The notes under the pieces were generated by a model. It was not told the DNA's origin and did not search any database. It was given only the letters and a program-made list of their open reading frames with translations. The position numbers and the translations under genes were made by a program. Positions 48,139 through 57,287 of a DNA stretch of 64,000 nucleotides are shown in pieces (position 1 is the first letter of the stretch; each line of letters opens with the position of its first letter). Origin of the DNA: Thiocapsa marina 5811 (lineage in GTDB: Bacteria > Pseudomonadota > Gammaproteobacteria > Chromatiales > Chromatiaceae); assembly GCF_000223985.1 (NCBI RefSeq), contig NZ_AFWV01000013.1, positions 148,839 through 212,838 on the forward strand. The letters are read 5' to 3'.

Positions 48139-49758
48139 TCAACGCCCTTGAACGCAAAGCAGGTCAAGGGATTCCAGAGCGCTTCGAAGGAAGTAACGGG
48201 GCACCGGATTCGGTTGTTTCCGATAGGTCTCGATTAAACGGTCGGCCAGTTCCCGGGCCGAAGTCCAGGTTCGTCCGGTCAGCGCATCGGGATATGCCTG
48301 ACCATACAAGGTCAGCACCTTCGTCATGAGCTCGCGCAATCCCTCGTCGCTCGGACCGGGAGCAATGATGTGCTGGTCGAGGGCTCCCACCGTCTCCGGG
48401 ATATTGGTGGATGCATCGTGTTCGGGATCGACGTCAAAACCGGCGGGGGCCGAGGCAAAGGCCAACACCAAGGGCAAGCGTTGGCTGCGCAGCCGCCTCA
48501 ATGCCTCCAACAGCTCACGCCGTCGCTCGCGCAGTCGGGCCTGCTGCTGGCCGCGCCGGGCCGTCGTGGCGTACTCGACATCCAACTCGTCCAGAATGAC
48601 AACAAGACCTCGGACCCCGGTCACTGCGCAGAGCTGCGTCCAATTGAACAGCAAATCGGTGAAGCGCGCCGCGCGATCGGCAACCGAGCGCGCCCGCAAT
48701 GCCGGCAGCCGGATGCCCCTGTGACCCAGATACTCCAGACGGTAAACGGCATTGCTTGCCGGCATGGCGAGCGCCAGGTAATCCTCGATGACTTGCATGG
48801 TATCGAACTCATCGAAAGCCATGCTCGGGATTTGATCGAAGACAGAGGCAAGGGTCGTTGCACCCAGATGGCCAAGACGCTCGAGATCACCCTTTCTTCG
48901 CGCAACGGCAAGATGGCTCGCCAACCCCGCGGCAAGATGGTCGCCAGGGAAGCGGATCGCAGCCGTCACGGCTTCAAGCAACTGCATGGGATCGCTCAAG
49001 GTCACGCCGACGCCGTCCATCACGACGTTGGATACAGCGAAACCGTGACGCACTGCGGTCGCCGTCAAGAGGGTCAGTAGATGCGTCTTTCCCTGGCCCC
49101 ACGCACCCTCGACCATCATGAAGACAGGATGGTGGGCCTGCGCCTGCTCCAGGCTCCTCTCGAATCGGCTCGACACCTCAGCGAGCCCGACGCTGAGATG
49201 ATCGACATGCGATTCCAGGACCTGACCCAGACGCAGCGCCACGATGGCCCTGCGTGCGTCGATCGTCTCGGATGTCAACGCAGACCGCGCCGCTACGGCG
49301 GCGACGGGTATGGAGCTGCGCGGCAGGGCGCTCTCGGCCCGACGCTGCACGCCTTCGCCGTCCGACAACGGCACAGAGGTGCGCGATTCCTTTGGGTTTG
49401 GGTTTGGCTTAGCGGGCTGCGATCGTGTCTTAGCGGGCTCCGATCGTGTCATAGCGGGCTGCGATCGCGTCTTAGCGGGCTGCGATCGTGTCGCACTCAC
49501 CGGCGGTAATAACTTGCCGGGTTGCGTGCGCGGTGCTCTCGTGGAACCAGGAGGGGACACCGGCGCGGACTTCGGTGTCGTCGGCGTCACCGGAACGGGT
49601 AACGGCAGACCATCAGGGCCAATTCCCGTCAGGAGAGACAGGGGAATCAGATCCATCATGTAGCCAAAATCCACCATTGCGGTTGGACCTTCCGGATACA
49701 GACGCACAATCGAGCCACGTCCGAAATCCCGATGGAAGACGGCATCCCCGACGTTCAC
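48139..49758 (-). CDS. BrxD-like P-loop ATPase with KOW/CarD-like N-terminus
   Basis: 539 aa from a GTG at 49758 that overlaps the preceding stop (GTGA). Residues 1-35 (VFHRDFGRGSIVRLYPEGPT) look like a small beta-barrel as in CarD or UvrD C-termini. Residues 55-145 are a low-complexity linker with four copies of RSQPAKT-like heptads (89-117). The ATPase part: Walker A GAWGQGKT (218-225), Walker B LVVILDELDVEY (385-396), sensor LPLVLAFASAPAGFD. It belongs to the DUF2791/BrxD group by its GxWGxGKTHLL and DELD style. It is the third of three adjacent ATPases. Confidence 0.75.
   Translation of the reverse strand: MNVGDAVFHRDFGRGSIVRLYPEGPTAMVDFGYMMDLIPLSLLTGIGPDGLPLPVPVTPTTPKSAPVSPPGSTRAPRTQPGKLLPPVSATRSQPAKTRSQPAMTRSEPAKTRSQPAKPNPNPKESRTSVPLSDGEGVQRRAESALPRSSIPVAAVAARSALTSETIDARRAIVALRLGQVLESHVDHLSVGLAEVSSRFERSLEQAQAHHPVFMMVEGAWGQGKTHLLTLLTATAVRHGFAVSNVVMDGVGVTLSDPMQLLEAVTAAIRFPGDHLAAGLASHLAVARRKGDLERLGHLGATTLASVFDQIPSMAFDEFDTMQVIEDYLALAMPASNAVYRLEYLGHRGIRLPALRARSVADRAARFTDLLFNWTQLCAVTGVRGLVVILDELDVEYATTARRGQQQARLRERRRELLEALRRLRSQRLPLVLAFASAPAGFDVDPEHDASTNIPETVGALDQHIIAPGPSDEGLRELMTKVLTLYGQAYPDALTGRTWTSARELADRLIETYRKQPNPVPRYFLRSALESLDLLCVQGR
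49409..49492. repeat. Four 21-bp in-frame tandem repeats
   Basis: Units at 49409-49429, 49430-49450, 49451-49471 and 49472-49492 differ at only 1-3 bases (core AGCGGGCTGCGATCG). On the minus strand each encodes one heptad of the RSQPAKT type in the linker of the ATPase at 48139-49758, so copy number could vary without a frameshift. Confidence 0.9.
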
Positions 49759-51065
49759 GGCTCGTTGTCCTCCTGCGCATCGGCCGATCTCAGGTCGTTG
49801 AAATGGCCTTGATAGCGCGAAGCGAGCTCGGTTTCCGAAACAAGGCGCTCGCCCTCGCGGCTCTGAAAGTCCAGCAGCGACACCCAGCTCTTCACATAAA
49901 GCCGCCTGGCGTCGACCTCGAGATTGCGCTCCGAGGCAACCTGCGCCAGCAAGGCCGCGTTCTGACTTTGAAGCGTGCGGTCGAACTGCACCCCGAGCGC
50001 CTGCTCGCCCACGCCGATCAACCGCACCCCGATGGCGGCCAGCAGTTGCTCCTGACGATCCAAACGGTCGAGAGGAAGCTGCGCCGCAAAATCGTTGCCC
50101 TCGTCGAATCCGGCGCCGACGACCGTCAGCCTCTGCTGTAGGGCCGGATAGCGACCCAGTTCGTTGAGGATGTCCGGCACGGCCGAGAAGATCCCGAGCA
50201 TCGGCACCCCACCGGGCACCCCGTTCGGGAGATCCACTAGCACGCGCATTGCGGAGAGGACGCGCAGCAGCGCCCTGCCTCGCGCGGTAAACAAGGTTTC
50301 GACCTCGTCGAAAAGCAAGACAACCCCATAAACGCCGGCTTCCCGTGCGAAACGAATCATCGAGAGCAGCAGGTTGCGGCCGAGTTCGCCTTTCGCTGCT
50401 CCGGTCAGCGTTCCAAGCCTCAGGGTCAGGCGCTCGTCTTTCGTCAAGGTGTCGACATCACCCTGCAGCCATCGCAGCGCGGCGTCGCCTGCCACGGCCG
50501 TGTCGGCATCCCATTCGGCCCTTAGTGCCTCGAACATCACGCGACCGAACGCATTCTCCGGATGCTGCCCCTCGCGAACCTGGCGCAACCAAGCCGCAAA
50601 AGCAGCATCCGGGTTGGACACCTGATGCTCCTTCATCTGCAAACGCTTGCGGCTGACAATGCGTTTCAGAAGCGAACGGATCCCGGCAGTGGGCTCATCG
50701 CCGGGCAGTTGCAGCTGACGGGCGAACGCCCGATAGAGATCCAGAGGGTTGTCGAGACTGGTTCCGGGACCACAAGCGATATAGGCGACAGCAAAATTTT
50801 CGTCGAGCGCCCGAGTCCCGAGCGACATCAAGAAATGGGTCTTGCCGCCGCCATACGGCGCTAGAGCCAGCTTGAAGTGAGCATACCGACGGCATAGGTC
50901 CTGGAGATACAGCGCCGCCAAGCGATCGAGCCAGCCATCGATGCCGACCGAATAGGCCGGAATGACTTGGCGCGCACTGCCGAGCTCGGTCGGCGCTTTC
51001 CCTTCGGTTGCCAGCACGGCCCAGAGCTGCAATGCCTCGCTTCTTTCCAGTTGACTCTCAGACAC
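49755..51065 (-). CDS. BrxD-like P-loop ATPase (436 aa)
   Basis: Start GTG at 51065 (VSESQLERSEALQLW), with GGAGG 9 nt upstream; it overlaps the preceding gene by 8 nt. Walker A LAPYGGGKTHFL (68-79), Walker B VVLLFDEVETLF (248-259), and sensor-like MLGIFSAVPDILNE. The N-terminal VIPAYSVGIDGWLDRL is the handle that precedes the P-loop in DUF2791/BrxD proteins. No nuclease or transmembrane segment is visible. It is the second of three consecutive, diverged ATPases and probably part of one complex with them. Confidence 0.78.
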   Translation of the reverse strand: MSESQLERSEALQLWAVLATEGKAPTELGSARQVIPAYSVGIDGWLDRLAALYLQDLCRRYAHFKLALAPYGGGKTHFLMSLGTRALDENFAVAYIACGPGTSLDNPLDLYRAFARQLQLPGDEPTAGIRSLLKRIVSRKRLQMKEHQVSNPDAAFAAWLRQVREGQHPENAFGRVMFEALRAEWDADTAVAGDAALRWLQGDVDTLTKDERLTLRLGTLTGAAKGELGRNLLLSMIRFAREAGVYGVVLLFDEVETLFTARGRALLRVLSAMRVLVDLPNGVPGGVPMLGIFSAVPDILNELGRYPALQQRLTVVGAGFDEGNDFAAQLPLDRLDRQEQLLAAIGVRLIGVGEQALGVQFDRTLQSQNAALLAQVASERNLEVDARRLYVKSWVSLLDFQSREGERLVSETELASRYQGHFNDLRSADAQEDNEP

Positions 51066-52263
51066 GGCGATTCGCCTCCCGCGCAACCGCCGCAGCGGCA
51101 AACTTCACGAACTCACGCACCGACCCTTCGAAAATCGATTCGGCATAGGTCTGGGCTGCTCCGCTGAACTTCTCCTGCAGGCGCGGAATCCGTTCAGCAG
51201 GAACTCCGGCTTGACGACCGATCTCGATGATTCCTGAGCCTAGCTGCAGGAAAAAATCCGTTTCCCGCGGGGACGGTCGGGTCAGCTCGTCCAGACTGAC
51301 CCAGACGGCTCGCGGATTACCAAGCGGCGCACCGTCCGCATCCCGGATATCGACGCGCACCCGCTCGATGCGTTGACTTAATGCCTCCAAGCGTTCGCGC
51401 GCCAATTCGATAAAATCCTCGACGACGGCGTAATGGATCGAGACACCCCGGAAAGAGCCGACGGCCATGTGGTCGACAAAGTTGCGCAGGTTTGCAAGAT
51501 GTCCCTGTTGAACGATCGAAAATCGCGAGCCGAACGAATGTCCGCGCTCGGTCTCGTCGAACAACAACACCAACCCGGGATATCCGAGCGCCCACGGCAG
51601 CGACAAGAGCGATCGCAGCCAAACCGCGGCGTTGCGTCGACCGAGCTTGCCGATCGGTTTCGGTAGATGAGGATGATCCCGATAGAGCGCACCGAGTCTA
51701 ACCGCGTAGCCGGAATCGGCGCGCAACAGCGAAGCCAGTGCCTCGGCTAGAGCTGAAAAAGCGCCCGCCGAGGCGTCGGCTCTCGCGAAAGCGTAGACGA
51801 GATTGCGATAGTCCGGGCTCAGGCCGGAATGGGTGCGCACGGCATGCAGCCGGTCGTCGACGTCATCACTCTGCATCAGAGCTTGCCTGATCACGCCGCT
51901 CACGCCCTTCGCGTGTATCGGATCACCGTTCGTCACGGGCGCGACCATGGCTTCGGCGATCATGCGATAGGTGTCCTGGAGGGACTTGAATGGCGACTGC
52001 CCCATACGGCAATCCACATACGCGGTCACGTAGCCGCTGCGACGCGCAACCTCGCCGATCGTCTGCAGAAAATGCGTTTTCCCGCGGCCATACTGACCGT
52101 AAACAAACTGCAGCTCGCATCCGCCGCCGGCCAAGAACGGCAGTGTTTCGCGGCTCAGGTGATCGGTGTATCCATCCAGGCCCACGGCCAAATCATAAGC
52201 CGACGGCGCGTCCGGTGGCGTCCCGACGCTCGCGAGATGAGCCAAAATCTCGATCGGCTCCAT
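51058..52263 (-). CDS. BrxD-like P-loop ATPase (401 aa)
   Basis: Walker A YGQYGRGKTHFL (55-66), Walker B LVLLFDETERGH (231-242). The opening PSAYDLAVGLDGYTDHLSRE and the motif AYVDCRMGQSPFKSLQDTYR are typical of BREX BrxD/DUF2791. The ATG shares a base with the preceding stop (TAATG at 52261-52265), showing coupling. The C-terminal half is helical (RLEALSQRIERVRVDIRDAD). First of three ATPases in the run; it looks closest to true BrxD. Confidence 0.82.
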   Translation of the reverse strand: MEPIEILAHLASVGTPPDAPSAYDLAVGLDGYTDHLSRETLPFLAGGGCELQFVYGQYGRGKTHFLQTIGEVARRSGYVTAYVDCRMGQSPFKSLQDTYRMIAEAMVAPVTNGDPIHAKGVSGVIRQALMQSDDVDDRLHAVRTHSGLSPDYRNLVYAFARADASAGAFSALAEALASLLRADSGYAVRLGALYRDHPHLPKPIGKLGRRNAAVWLRSLLSLPWALGYPGLVLLFDETERGHSFGSRFSIVQQGHLANLRNFVDHMAVGSFRGVSIHYAVVEDFIELARERLEALSQRIERVRVDIRDADGAPLGNPRAVWVSLDELTRPSPRETDFFLQLGSGIIEIGRQAGVPAERIPRLQEKFSGAAQTYAESIFEGSVREFVKFAAAAVAREANRRV

Positions 52264-53072
52264 TAGCCTTCGCGCTTCTCGATCCAGAGGACGGCGATGC
52301 GATGACTCGTCCCGTCTTGCGCATCCAGATTCGGTAACATCAGGGTCTTGCCTTGACTGATCGTCGCCATATTCGGGGTTTGCGTGCGCAGCAGCTCATC
52401 ACCGCAGCGCCAGCCGTCGCGACCGAAGCGAGCCAGTTCATACAGGAACTGAGTCAGCGGGTAGTCCTTAAACGTCCGACCATCCGGCTTATTCAAGAAG
52501 GCTTCGGAGCGACCGTGTCGGGCGAGAACAACGAAAGGATAGAGGGCTCGGACGGCAACGCGCCCGTCTTCAGCATGTCCCATTGTCTTCGCCAATCGCA
52601 GCGCATCCTTCAACGTCTGGAAAAAGACCTCGCGCGGCATGGCATCGCGTTCAAGTCCGGTCGTCCGCTCTTGGATCAGCTCGAAGAGTGCTGCGCCATT
52701 CGCCTCGCTCAGAGTCTCGAAGCGTTCGCTTCCCAGCGCCAGTAGGACCGACCGCCCCTTGTAGGAGATCTTGAAGGGGCCGACATGATCGTAGTCAGAA
52801 AAGCGCTTGTGCGGAAACTCATGCTCCCGTGCGGCCTTCAATAGGTCCTCGCGCCGCGACGCCAGTGCCTTCTCGAGTCGCAGCCGGACGCCTTCCGCCT
52901 CTTCTTTCAAATCATTGGCCAGGGACGAGAGATCGAGATGAGCACATGCCTTGATTGCCTCCTCGAATGCATCGGCGAGATCTCCGACCGGCAGTGCCTG
53001 CTCGGATGACAGCGGCTTGAGCGCGCGCGATAAGGCGTCCACCGTCTTCTTCTGTGCTGCGAAACTGATCAA
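52263..53072 (-). CDS. Unknown protein opening the ATPase-helicase run (269 aa)
   Basis: Start TTG at 53072, backed by a CGGAGG site 6 nt upstream, the best ribosome site of the cluster. Residues 1-95 are helical with coiled-coil character (LANDLKEEAEGVRLRLEKAL), residues 100-269 a compact alpha/beta region (FKISYKGRSVLLALGSERFE, RVAVRALYPFVVLARHGRSE, WRCGDELLRTQTPNMATISQ). I do not recognise the family. Overlap with the BrxD-like gene says it acts with it. A role as adaptor or target sensor is only a guess. Confidence 0.75.
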   Translation of the reverse strand: MISFAAQKKTVDALSRALKPLSSEQALPVGDLADAFEEAIKACAHLDLSSLANDLKEEAEGVRLRLEKALASRREDLLKAAREHEFPHKRFSDYDHVGPFKISYKGRSVLLALGSERFETLSEANGAALFELIQERTTGLERDAMPREVFFQTLKDALRLAKTMGHAEDGRVAVRALYPFVVLARHGRSEAFLNKPDGRTFKDYPLTQFLYELARFGRDGWRCGDELLRTQTPNMATISQGKTLMLPNLDAQDGTSHRIAVLWIEKREG

Positions 53073-53136
53073 TCAAAACCTCCGCGCAGAGCAATCTGCT
53101 CTGGATCTTGTGAACAAGGCCGACTCCGGGCACGAT

Positions 53137-54126
53137 TCAATGTTCTCCTGTCGCCCCGAACACATCGTCCAAGCATTGCGCGTCCAGAATCAGCAGCGCC
53201 CATTGTTCCAACTGATCCGGGCGCGCGCTGCGGATCCGCGCTTCGATCTCGGGCGGGACCTGGCCGAAACGTTGCTGGACCAAGGCGTGCAGCAGCTTGG
53301 CTTGACCTTGGCCGATGCCCTGCTCGGTGCCCTGCTCGATGCCTTGCTCGATGCCTTTTTGTTGCGCCATCCGCTCGATGCTGCTCAAGTAATGCATGTG
53401 CTTTTCCTCGTCGAATTGCTGGACTTCGGACCACAACTGCTGCTCCAGTCCCTCCGGCAGCGTCAGTACCCAGTCGATGAACCGGAACAACTCAAGAATA
53501 TCCTGGCGGGCGAAACCGCGCCGGTAGAGGCTGCGGATCAGTCCTAGCTTGGCCTGATATCGATCGGCTGGCGATCGGGCGGTCTCCCGGGCACTGAGGT
53601 GGGCCAGGGTGACGACGGCAAAGGGGTTGGCCGAGGATTCCAGTTCCGTGCGACGTGTCCGATAAGCGGCCAAGCTGACCAAGGGAAACCGCAGACCCAT
53701 GCGGCAACCCCATCGCGCATAGCCAAACTCGCCGTGTTTGCGCCGACTCGGTTCACCCAGCACCGCCAGACTCACCACCGGCTTGGCATAGCGATCATAG
53801 AGCCGGTAATTGTAGACAAACATGCGCTGAGCGAAATCCGCTTGGTTACGCCCCTGGACTTCGACATGCACCAGCAGCCAGTCCTCTTCTCCCTCCAGAC
53901 TGGTGACACGGATCAGTGAGTCGGCCCAGCGACGACCGAGTTTCGCATCGCGGACCACCTTTTGCAGTTCCTTGTCGAGCAGGCTGTAACCGTGCGTCCA
54001 GTCGATGCCGGCATGTGCGTCGGGGAAGAAGAAGGCCAGAAAATCCGGAAAATAGCGCTCCAGGACTGTCTTCCACGGGGAGTCGTAATCCGCATGGTCG
54101 TGGCTTCTCAGGGCCGGGGCGCTCAT
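53137..54126 (-). CDS. Rpn-family (PDDEXK) nuclease/transposase-like protein
   Basis: 329 aa from the ATG at 54126 (MSAPALRSHDHADYDSPWK). The Rpn/transposase_31-like fold: FPDFLAFFFPDAHAGIDW, ADSLIRVTSLEGEEDWLLVH followed by VEVQGRNQADFAQRMFVYNY (E-x-Q active region), VVSLAVLGE. The C-terminus has a short tandem run of GIEQG-type units (about 255-272) and then an EIEARIRSA segment. Such genes move often and are recombination-promoting. It is inserted between the HerA-like gene and the 53072 run and may be a passenger. Confidence 0.82.
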   Translation of the reverse strand: MSAPALRSHDHADYDSPWKTVLERYFPDFLAFFFPDAHAGIDWTHGYSLLDKELQKVVRDAKLGRRWADSLIRVTSLEGEEDWLLVHVEVQGRNQADFAQRMFVYNYRLYDRYAKPVVSLAVLGEPSRRKHGEFGYARWGCRMGLRFPLVSLAAYRTRRTELESSANPFAVVTLAHLSARETARSPADRYQAKLGLIRSLYRRGFARQDILELFRFIDWVLTLPEGLEQQLWSEVQQFDEEKHMHYLSSIERMAQQKGIEQGIEQGTEQGIGQGQAKLLHALVQQRFGQVPPEIEARIRSARPDQLEQWALLILDAQCLDDVFGATGEH

Positions 54127-54186
54127 GACATGCTCTCTCGCAGAAGACAGTGAAACCCGTCGCGGAGCGCCGACGCCCCCGGGATA

Positions 54187-54203
54187 GACGACTTGCAGTC
54201 GTC
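54187..54203. repeat. Small hairpin GACGAC-TTGCA-GTCGTC
   Basis: A 6-bp stem with TTGCA loop between the HerA-like and Rpn genes. Same loop and layout as the arms at 34757-34861, so a member of the same small repeat type. It could attenuate transcription between the two genes. Confidence 0.5.
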
Positions 54204-54253
54204 CTCTTCCGCCCACGAGACGCCCTGCGGGGTCGAGTTCAACTTAAAGCACC

Positions 54254-57160
54254 TCAGGCACCTTGCCCAAACTCCCGGCTTTCCAGCGCCGTCACCTTCA
54301 CCAACACCGGTTTCGTCTGAAGCCCACCGCTCGATGTCAGCACCCCGCCCAGCGACCAACATTGACCTTTGGTCAGCTTCGCGAGACGTTGGCTCCATTC
54401 GGCTTTGGAATCGCCGGTGGCTTGGCTCAGTAGAACGGCGAAACGGTCGATCTCGGTGTCGGCGGGCTTGAAGAAGAGCTTATGGCCGGCCTGGAAGAGG
54501 CGATCGCGTTGTTCTTGGTTGAATTGGCTCGTGGTCTGGGTAGCTAGAATCAGGGAAAGACCGAATTTTCGGCCCTCGCGCAGCATTTTATCGATGGGTG
54601 AATCGCTGCGATGATCCAGGTTCTGGATCTCGTCGAGCACGACCGGGATGGGCCGATACTGGCTCCCCGTGCTGGTTGCGTAGTCGTAGAGATCCCAGAG
54701 CGTGAACTCGGTGACGAGACGCTGGATGTCGCGCGCCAGTCCCTTGAGCTGAAGCACATGGACCCAGGCATCGGGCGAGGCGAGCATCTCGGCCCAAGCC
54801 GAGTCTGCACCCTCGTGGAACGGCTCGGATTTGATCAGGGGCTCCAGCTTGTTGGCCAGGCTCTCGCCGTACTGACCATCCCCGCGCAGTGCGTCCAAGA
54901 GCTTAGGCAGCGAGAAGGCGCTGGAGCTGGTGATGCCGGCGTCGATCACCCGTACCAGCGCGGACTGTTGTTGATCGCCCATGGTCTCGAAGACCGAGGT
55001 AAAAATGCTCGAAACCCGCGTGGCGACATCGTAAGGCTTCTCGTCGACGGCCGGTAACGATGGGTCGATGACCTGGCGTTGGCGTCGAAAGGGATTCAGC
55101 GGCAGCTTCTCGGTGAAGACGAAATGGTTCCGTGGCTTAGCAATCGCCGTGAAGCGCTCTTCGACCTGATTCGGCAGGAAACCGTCGGTGTAATCGACGA
55201 TGAGCGAGCGTAACCCCTGAGCCGCCATCTCGGCGAGCAGGCATTGAATGCCGTAGGTCTTGCCCGATCCGGAGGCGCCGAAGGCCAGCAGGTGCCGATT
55301 CTGAAGACGCGGATCCCCGTAATGCCAATAGACCGGCTCCCCGTTGACCCGGGTGCCGATCAGGATCTTCTCCGGAACCGGGTCGGTCGCAGGCGGTGGG
55401 CTCTTGAGTATTGGATCGACCTTGACCGTAACCGTCGATGTCACCTGATTCGACATCACGGCCGGCCCCTGCGATTCATCCAGCGGTTCGTCTGCCACCT
55501 TCCGCTCGATATCGCAGCCCCCGTCGTTCGATGCACCCTGGAGGATCACCCTGGCCTCACGACCGTATCGAAACGCGTCGACCGGCGGCACCTTCACTGT
55601 GGGCTTCAACGGCTCCATGCGTCGGACCACATGCCCCTTCCCCGACTCCTTCGGGTTCCCGGGATCCCCCGTCGGCGCGGGTTCAGTCTCCCCTTCACCG
55701 GCCTTCCGCCCGAACAGCGGCCAGCGCATGATCCGCCGAACGACACCACTCGAGGCATCGGGAACCGTTTCCGCGGTATCGGATCCCTCGAGCGCGGTTG
55801 TCGGAGCGTCCGACGCACCGGGCTTCGCGGACGCGCGACCCGCCTTCTCGCCCGGCATCACAACCCGCGTGTCCTCGTCGCGCGAGCCCGGCGGAATCAC
55901 TGCCCGCCGCACCACACGAATCGGCGTCTCGGTGACGGAAGTGTCCGCGCCTTCCGTCTCGGGCAAGGATGCCGAGACCCCCTCGCGCGCAACGGACAAC
56001 CGATCCGCGGCATCTCCCTGCACGTCCTCCGCACGCTTGGCCGCCGAACGAATGGCAATCCGCGGCTCGCCCAAGGCGACCGAGCCCTGCGGCGTATCCG
56101 CCCCGAATAGTGCGGTCAGACCCTCATGGCCGAGCGCCACATGCCAGACCGCGAAATCATCCGGCACAGCGAAGGGTGCCCCGACGACGCCGACGGGCAG
56201 TTTCATCGGCGTCATCACCGCTTCCGGACCCGCCTCGTTGGTCCAGAAGGTGAAGATGGCGCCCTGCCAGGTCATCTCGTAATAGCCCTCGGCGAGATTC
56301 TCCAAGGCGCGATCGAGCTTGCACCACTCCACCTCGGAGAGATTCACGACCGCGCGCGAGGTCACCGCCCGTTGCAGTTGCGCCCACCAATAGCGACGGT
56401 CGAAGCTCACCCGCCGCAGATCGTCGCGATTCGGCGCCAACAACGGCATCAGGTGCGCCAGGCCCTCCTGGACTTGGTCGCTCGCCTTGATCAAATGCGC
56501 GGGGTTGTGTTGCGCGAACTTGCACTCGATCACCACCGCGTGCAGCAGCGGCAAATCGTCCTCGCGCGGGATCAGGGACAACTGCAACAGATCCGGACGA
56601 TGAGTCACCTCGCTGCCGGCGAACCAATGCAACAGCGAATCCACCGGCAACAACTGCGACATGGCTGCCGGCGGAACCGCCAACGCGCGCCGAATCGCCG
56701 CGAAGCCGACCACCTCGCGCACCCGCTCGCCGTCGCCGACGACCGCCCGCAGCGCCGAGAGGCCGATGACCTCCTCGGCCTCGTTGACCACCTTCGCGGC
56801 CATGCCGTCCAGGGCGCCGCCGACCTGATACGGCATCAGATCAGGCAACTGCCCCCGCACCAGACCGGCCAGTTGCATGAGCGTGTCCTGTTCGGTGGAG
56901 ATGGAGAGATTCAGCTCGCCGTAGTCGCCCAGACCGGAGGTGAAGCCGACGATCTTGCGGCGCTCGTCTCCCTCGCCCACCCGCAACAGCCGTTTGTCGA
57001 CGAAGGGATCGATGCATGCGACGCATTGCGCCTTCGCATGCAGCGCCTCGATCACACCCTGCCAAGGCGCGTAGTCGATCTGGCCGAAGATCAGTTGATC
57101 CTTGTGCGGATTCAGATCGTTGCGCAAACGCGCCGAGAGATCAGCATGGCCGATTTGCAT
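54254..57160 (-). CDS. DptH-like HerA/FtsK-type ATPase
   Basis: 968 aa from the ATG at 57160 (MQIGHADLSARLRND); the frame is open to 57301, and a start at 57277 cannot be excluded. Residues about 1-360 hold IDPFVDKRLLRVG, KIVGFTSGLGDYGELNLS and VVIECKFAQHNP, as in phosphorothioation-dependent restriction protein DptH. A Pro/Ala/Glu-rich linker covers about 390-590. The HerA motor has Walker A FGASGSGKTYGI (about 630), VDYTDGFLPN, and Walker B VVLDEIQNLDHRS (about 843) with ILATQTTSQF. DptH proteins can be far longer, so the N-terminus may have been lost where the brxL module joins. No dptF or dptG is present. Confidence 0.7.
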   Translation of the reverse strand: MQIGHADLSARLRNDLNPHKDQLIFGQIDYAPWQGVIEALHAKAQCVACIDPFVDKRLLRVGEGDERRKIVGFTSGLGDYGELNLSISTEQDTLMQLAGLVRGQLPDLMPYQVGGALDGMAAKVVNEAEEVIGLSALRAVVGDGERVREVVGFAAIRRALAVPPAAMSQLLPVDSLLHWFAGSEVTHRPDLLQLSLIPREDDLPLLHAVVIECKFAQHNPAHLIKASDQVQEGLAHLMPLLAPNRDDLRRVSFDRRYWWAQLQRAVTSRAVVNLSEVEWCKLDRALENLAEGYYEMTWQGAIFTFWTNEAGPEAVMTPMKLPVGVVGAPFAVPDDFAVWHVALGHEGLTALFGADTPQGSVALGEPRIAIRSAAKRAEDVQGDAADRLSVAREGVSASLPETEGADTSVTETPIRVVRRAVIPPGSRDEDTRVVMPGEKAGRASAKPGASDAPTTALEGSDTAETVPDASSGVVRRIMRWPLFGRKAGEGETEPAPTGDPGNPKESGKGHVVRRMEPLKPTVKVPPVDAFRYGREARVILQGASNDGGCDIERKVADEPLDESQGPAVMSNQVTSTVTVKVDPILKSPPPATDPVPEKILIGTRVNGEPVYWHYGDPRLQNRHLLAFGASGSGKTYGIQCLLAEMAAQGLRSLIVDYTDGFLPNQVEERFTAIAKPRNHFVFTEKLPLNPFRRQRQVIDPSLPAVDEKPYDVATRVSSIFTSVFETMGDQQQSALVRVIDAGITSSSAFSLPKLLDALRGDGQYGESLANKLEPLIKSEPFHEGADSAWAEMLASPDAWVHVLQLKGLARDIQRLVTEFTLWDLYDYATSTGSQYRPIPVVLDEIQNLDHRSDSPIDKMLREGRKFGLSLILATQTTSQFNQEQRDRLFQAGHKLFFKPADTEIDRFAVLLSQATGDSKAEWSQRLAKLTKGQCWSLGGVLTSSGGLQTKPVLVKVTALESREFGQGA

Positions 57161-57287
57161 TCGTAGCCGCCGATTGCTTAGCAGACTTTGCCGGCGCCAG
57201 ATTTTTTGAGTGCGCCTTGAGGCATGACGATCTACCCGACCGCAATCGATGTAATATAGACGCTTTCCAGCACCCATAATCCTCAGC
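57161..57287. other. Junction between the low-GC BREX module and the HerA-like gene
   Basis: 127 bp in which the minus-strand frame of the HerA-like gene is open but reads with unusual codons (GAGKRLYYIDCGRVDRH). It is either an N-terminal extension or non-coding. Base composition changes here from the lower-GC module on the right to high GC on the left. Confidence 0.35.

Noticed and set aside
49409..49492. CRISPR-like array
   Set aside because: The repeats are directly adjacent with no spacers and are read in frame within a protein gene.
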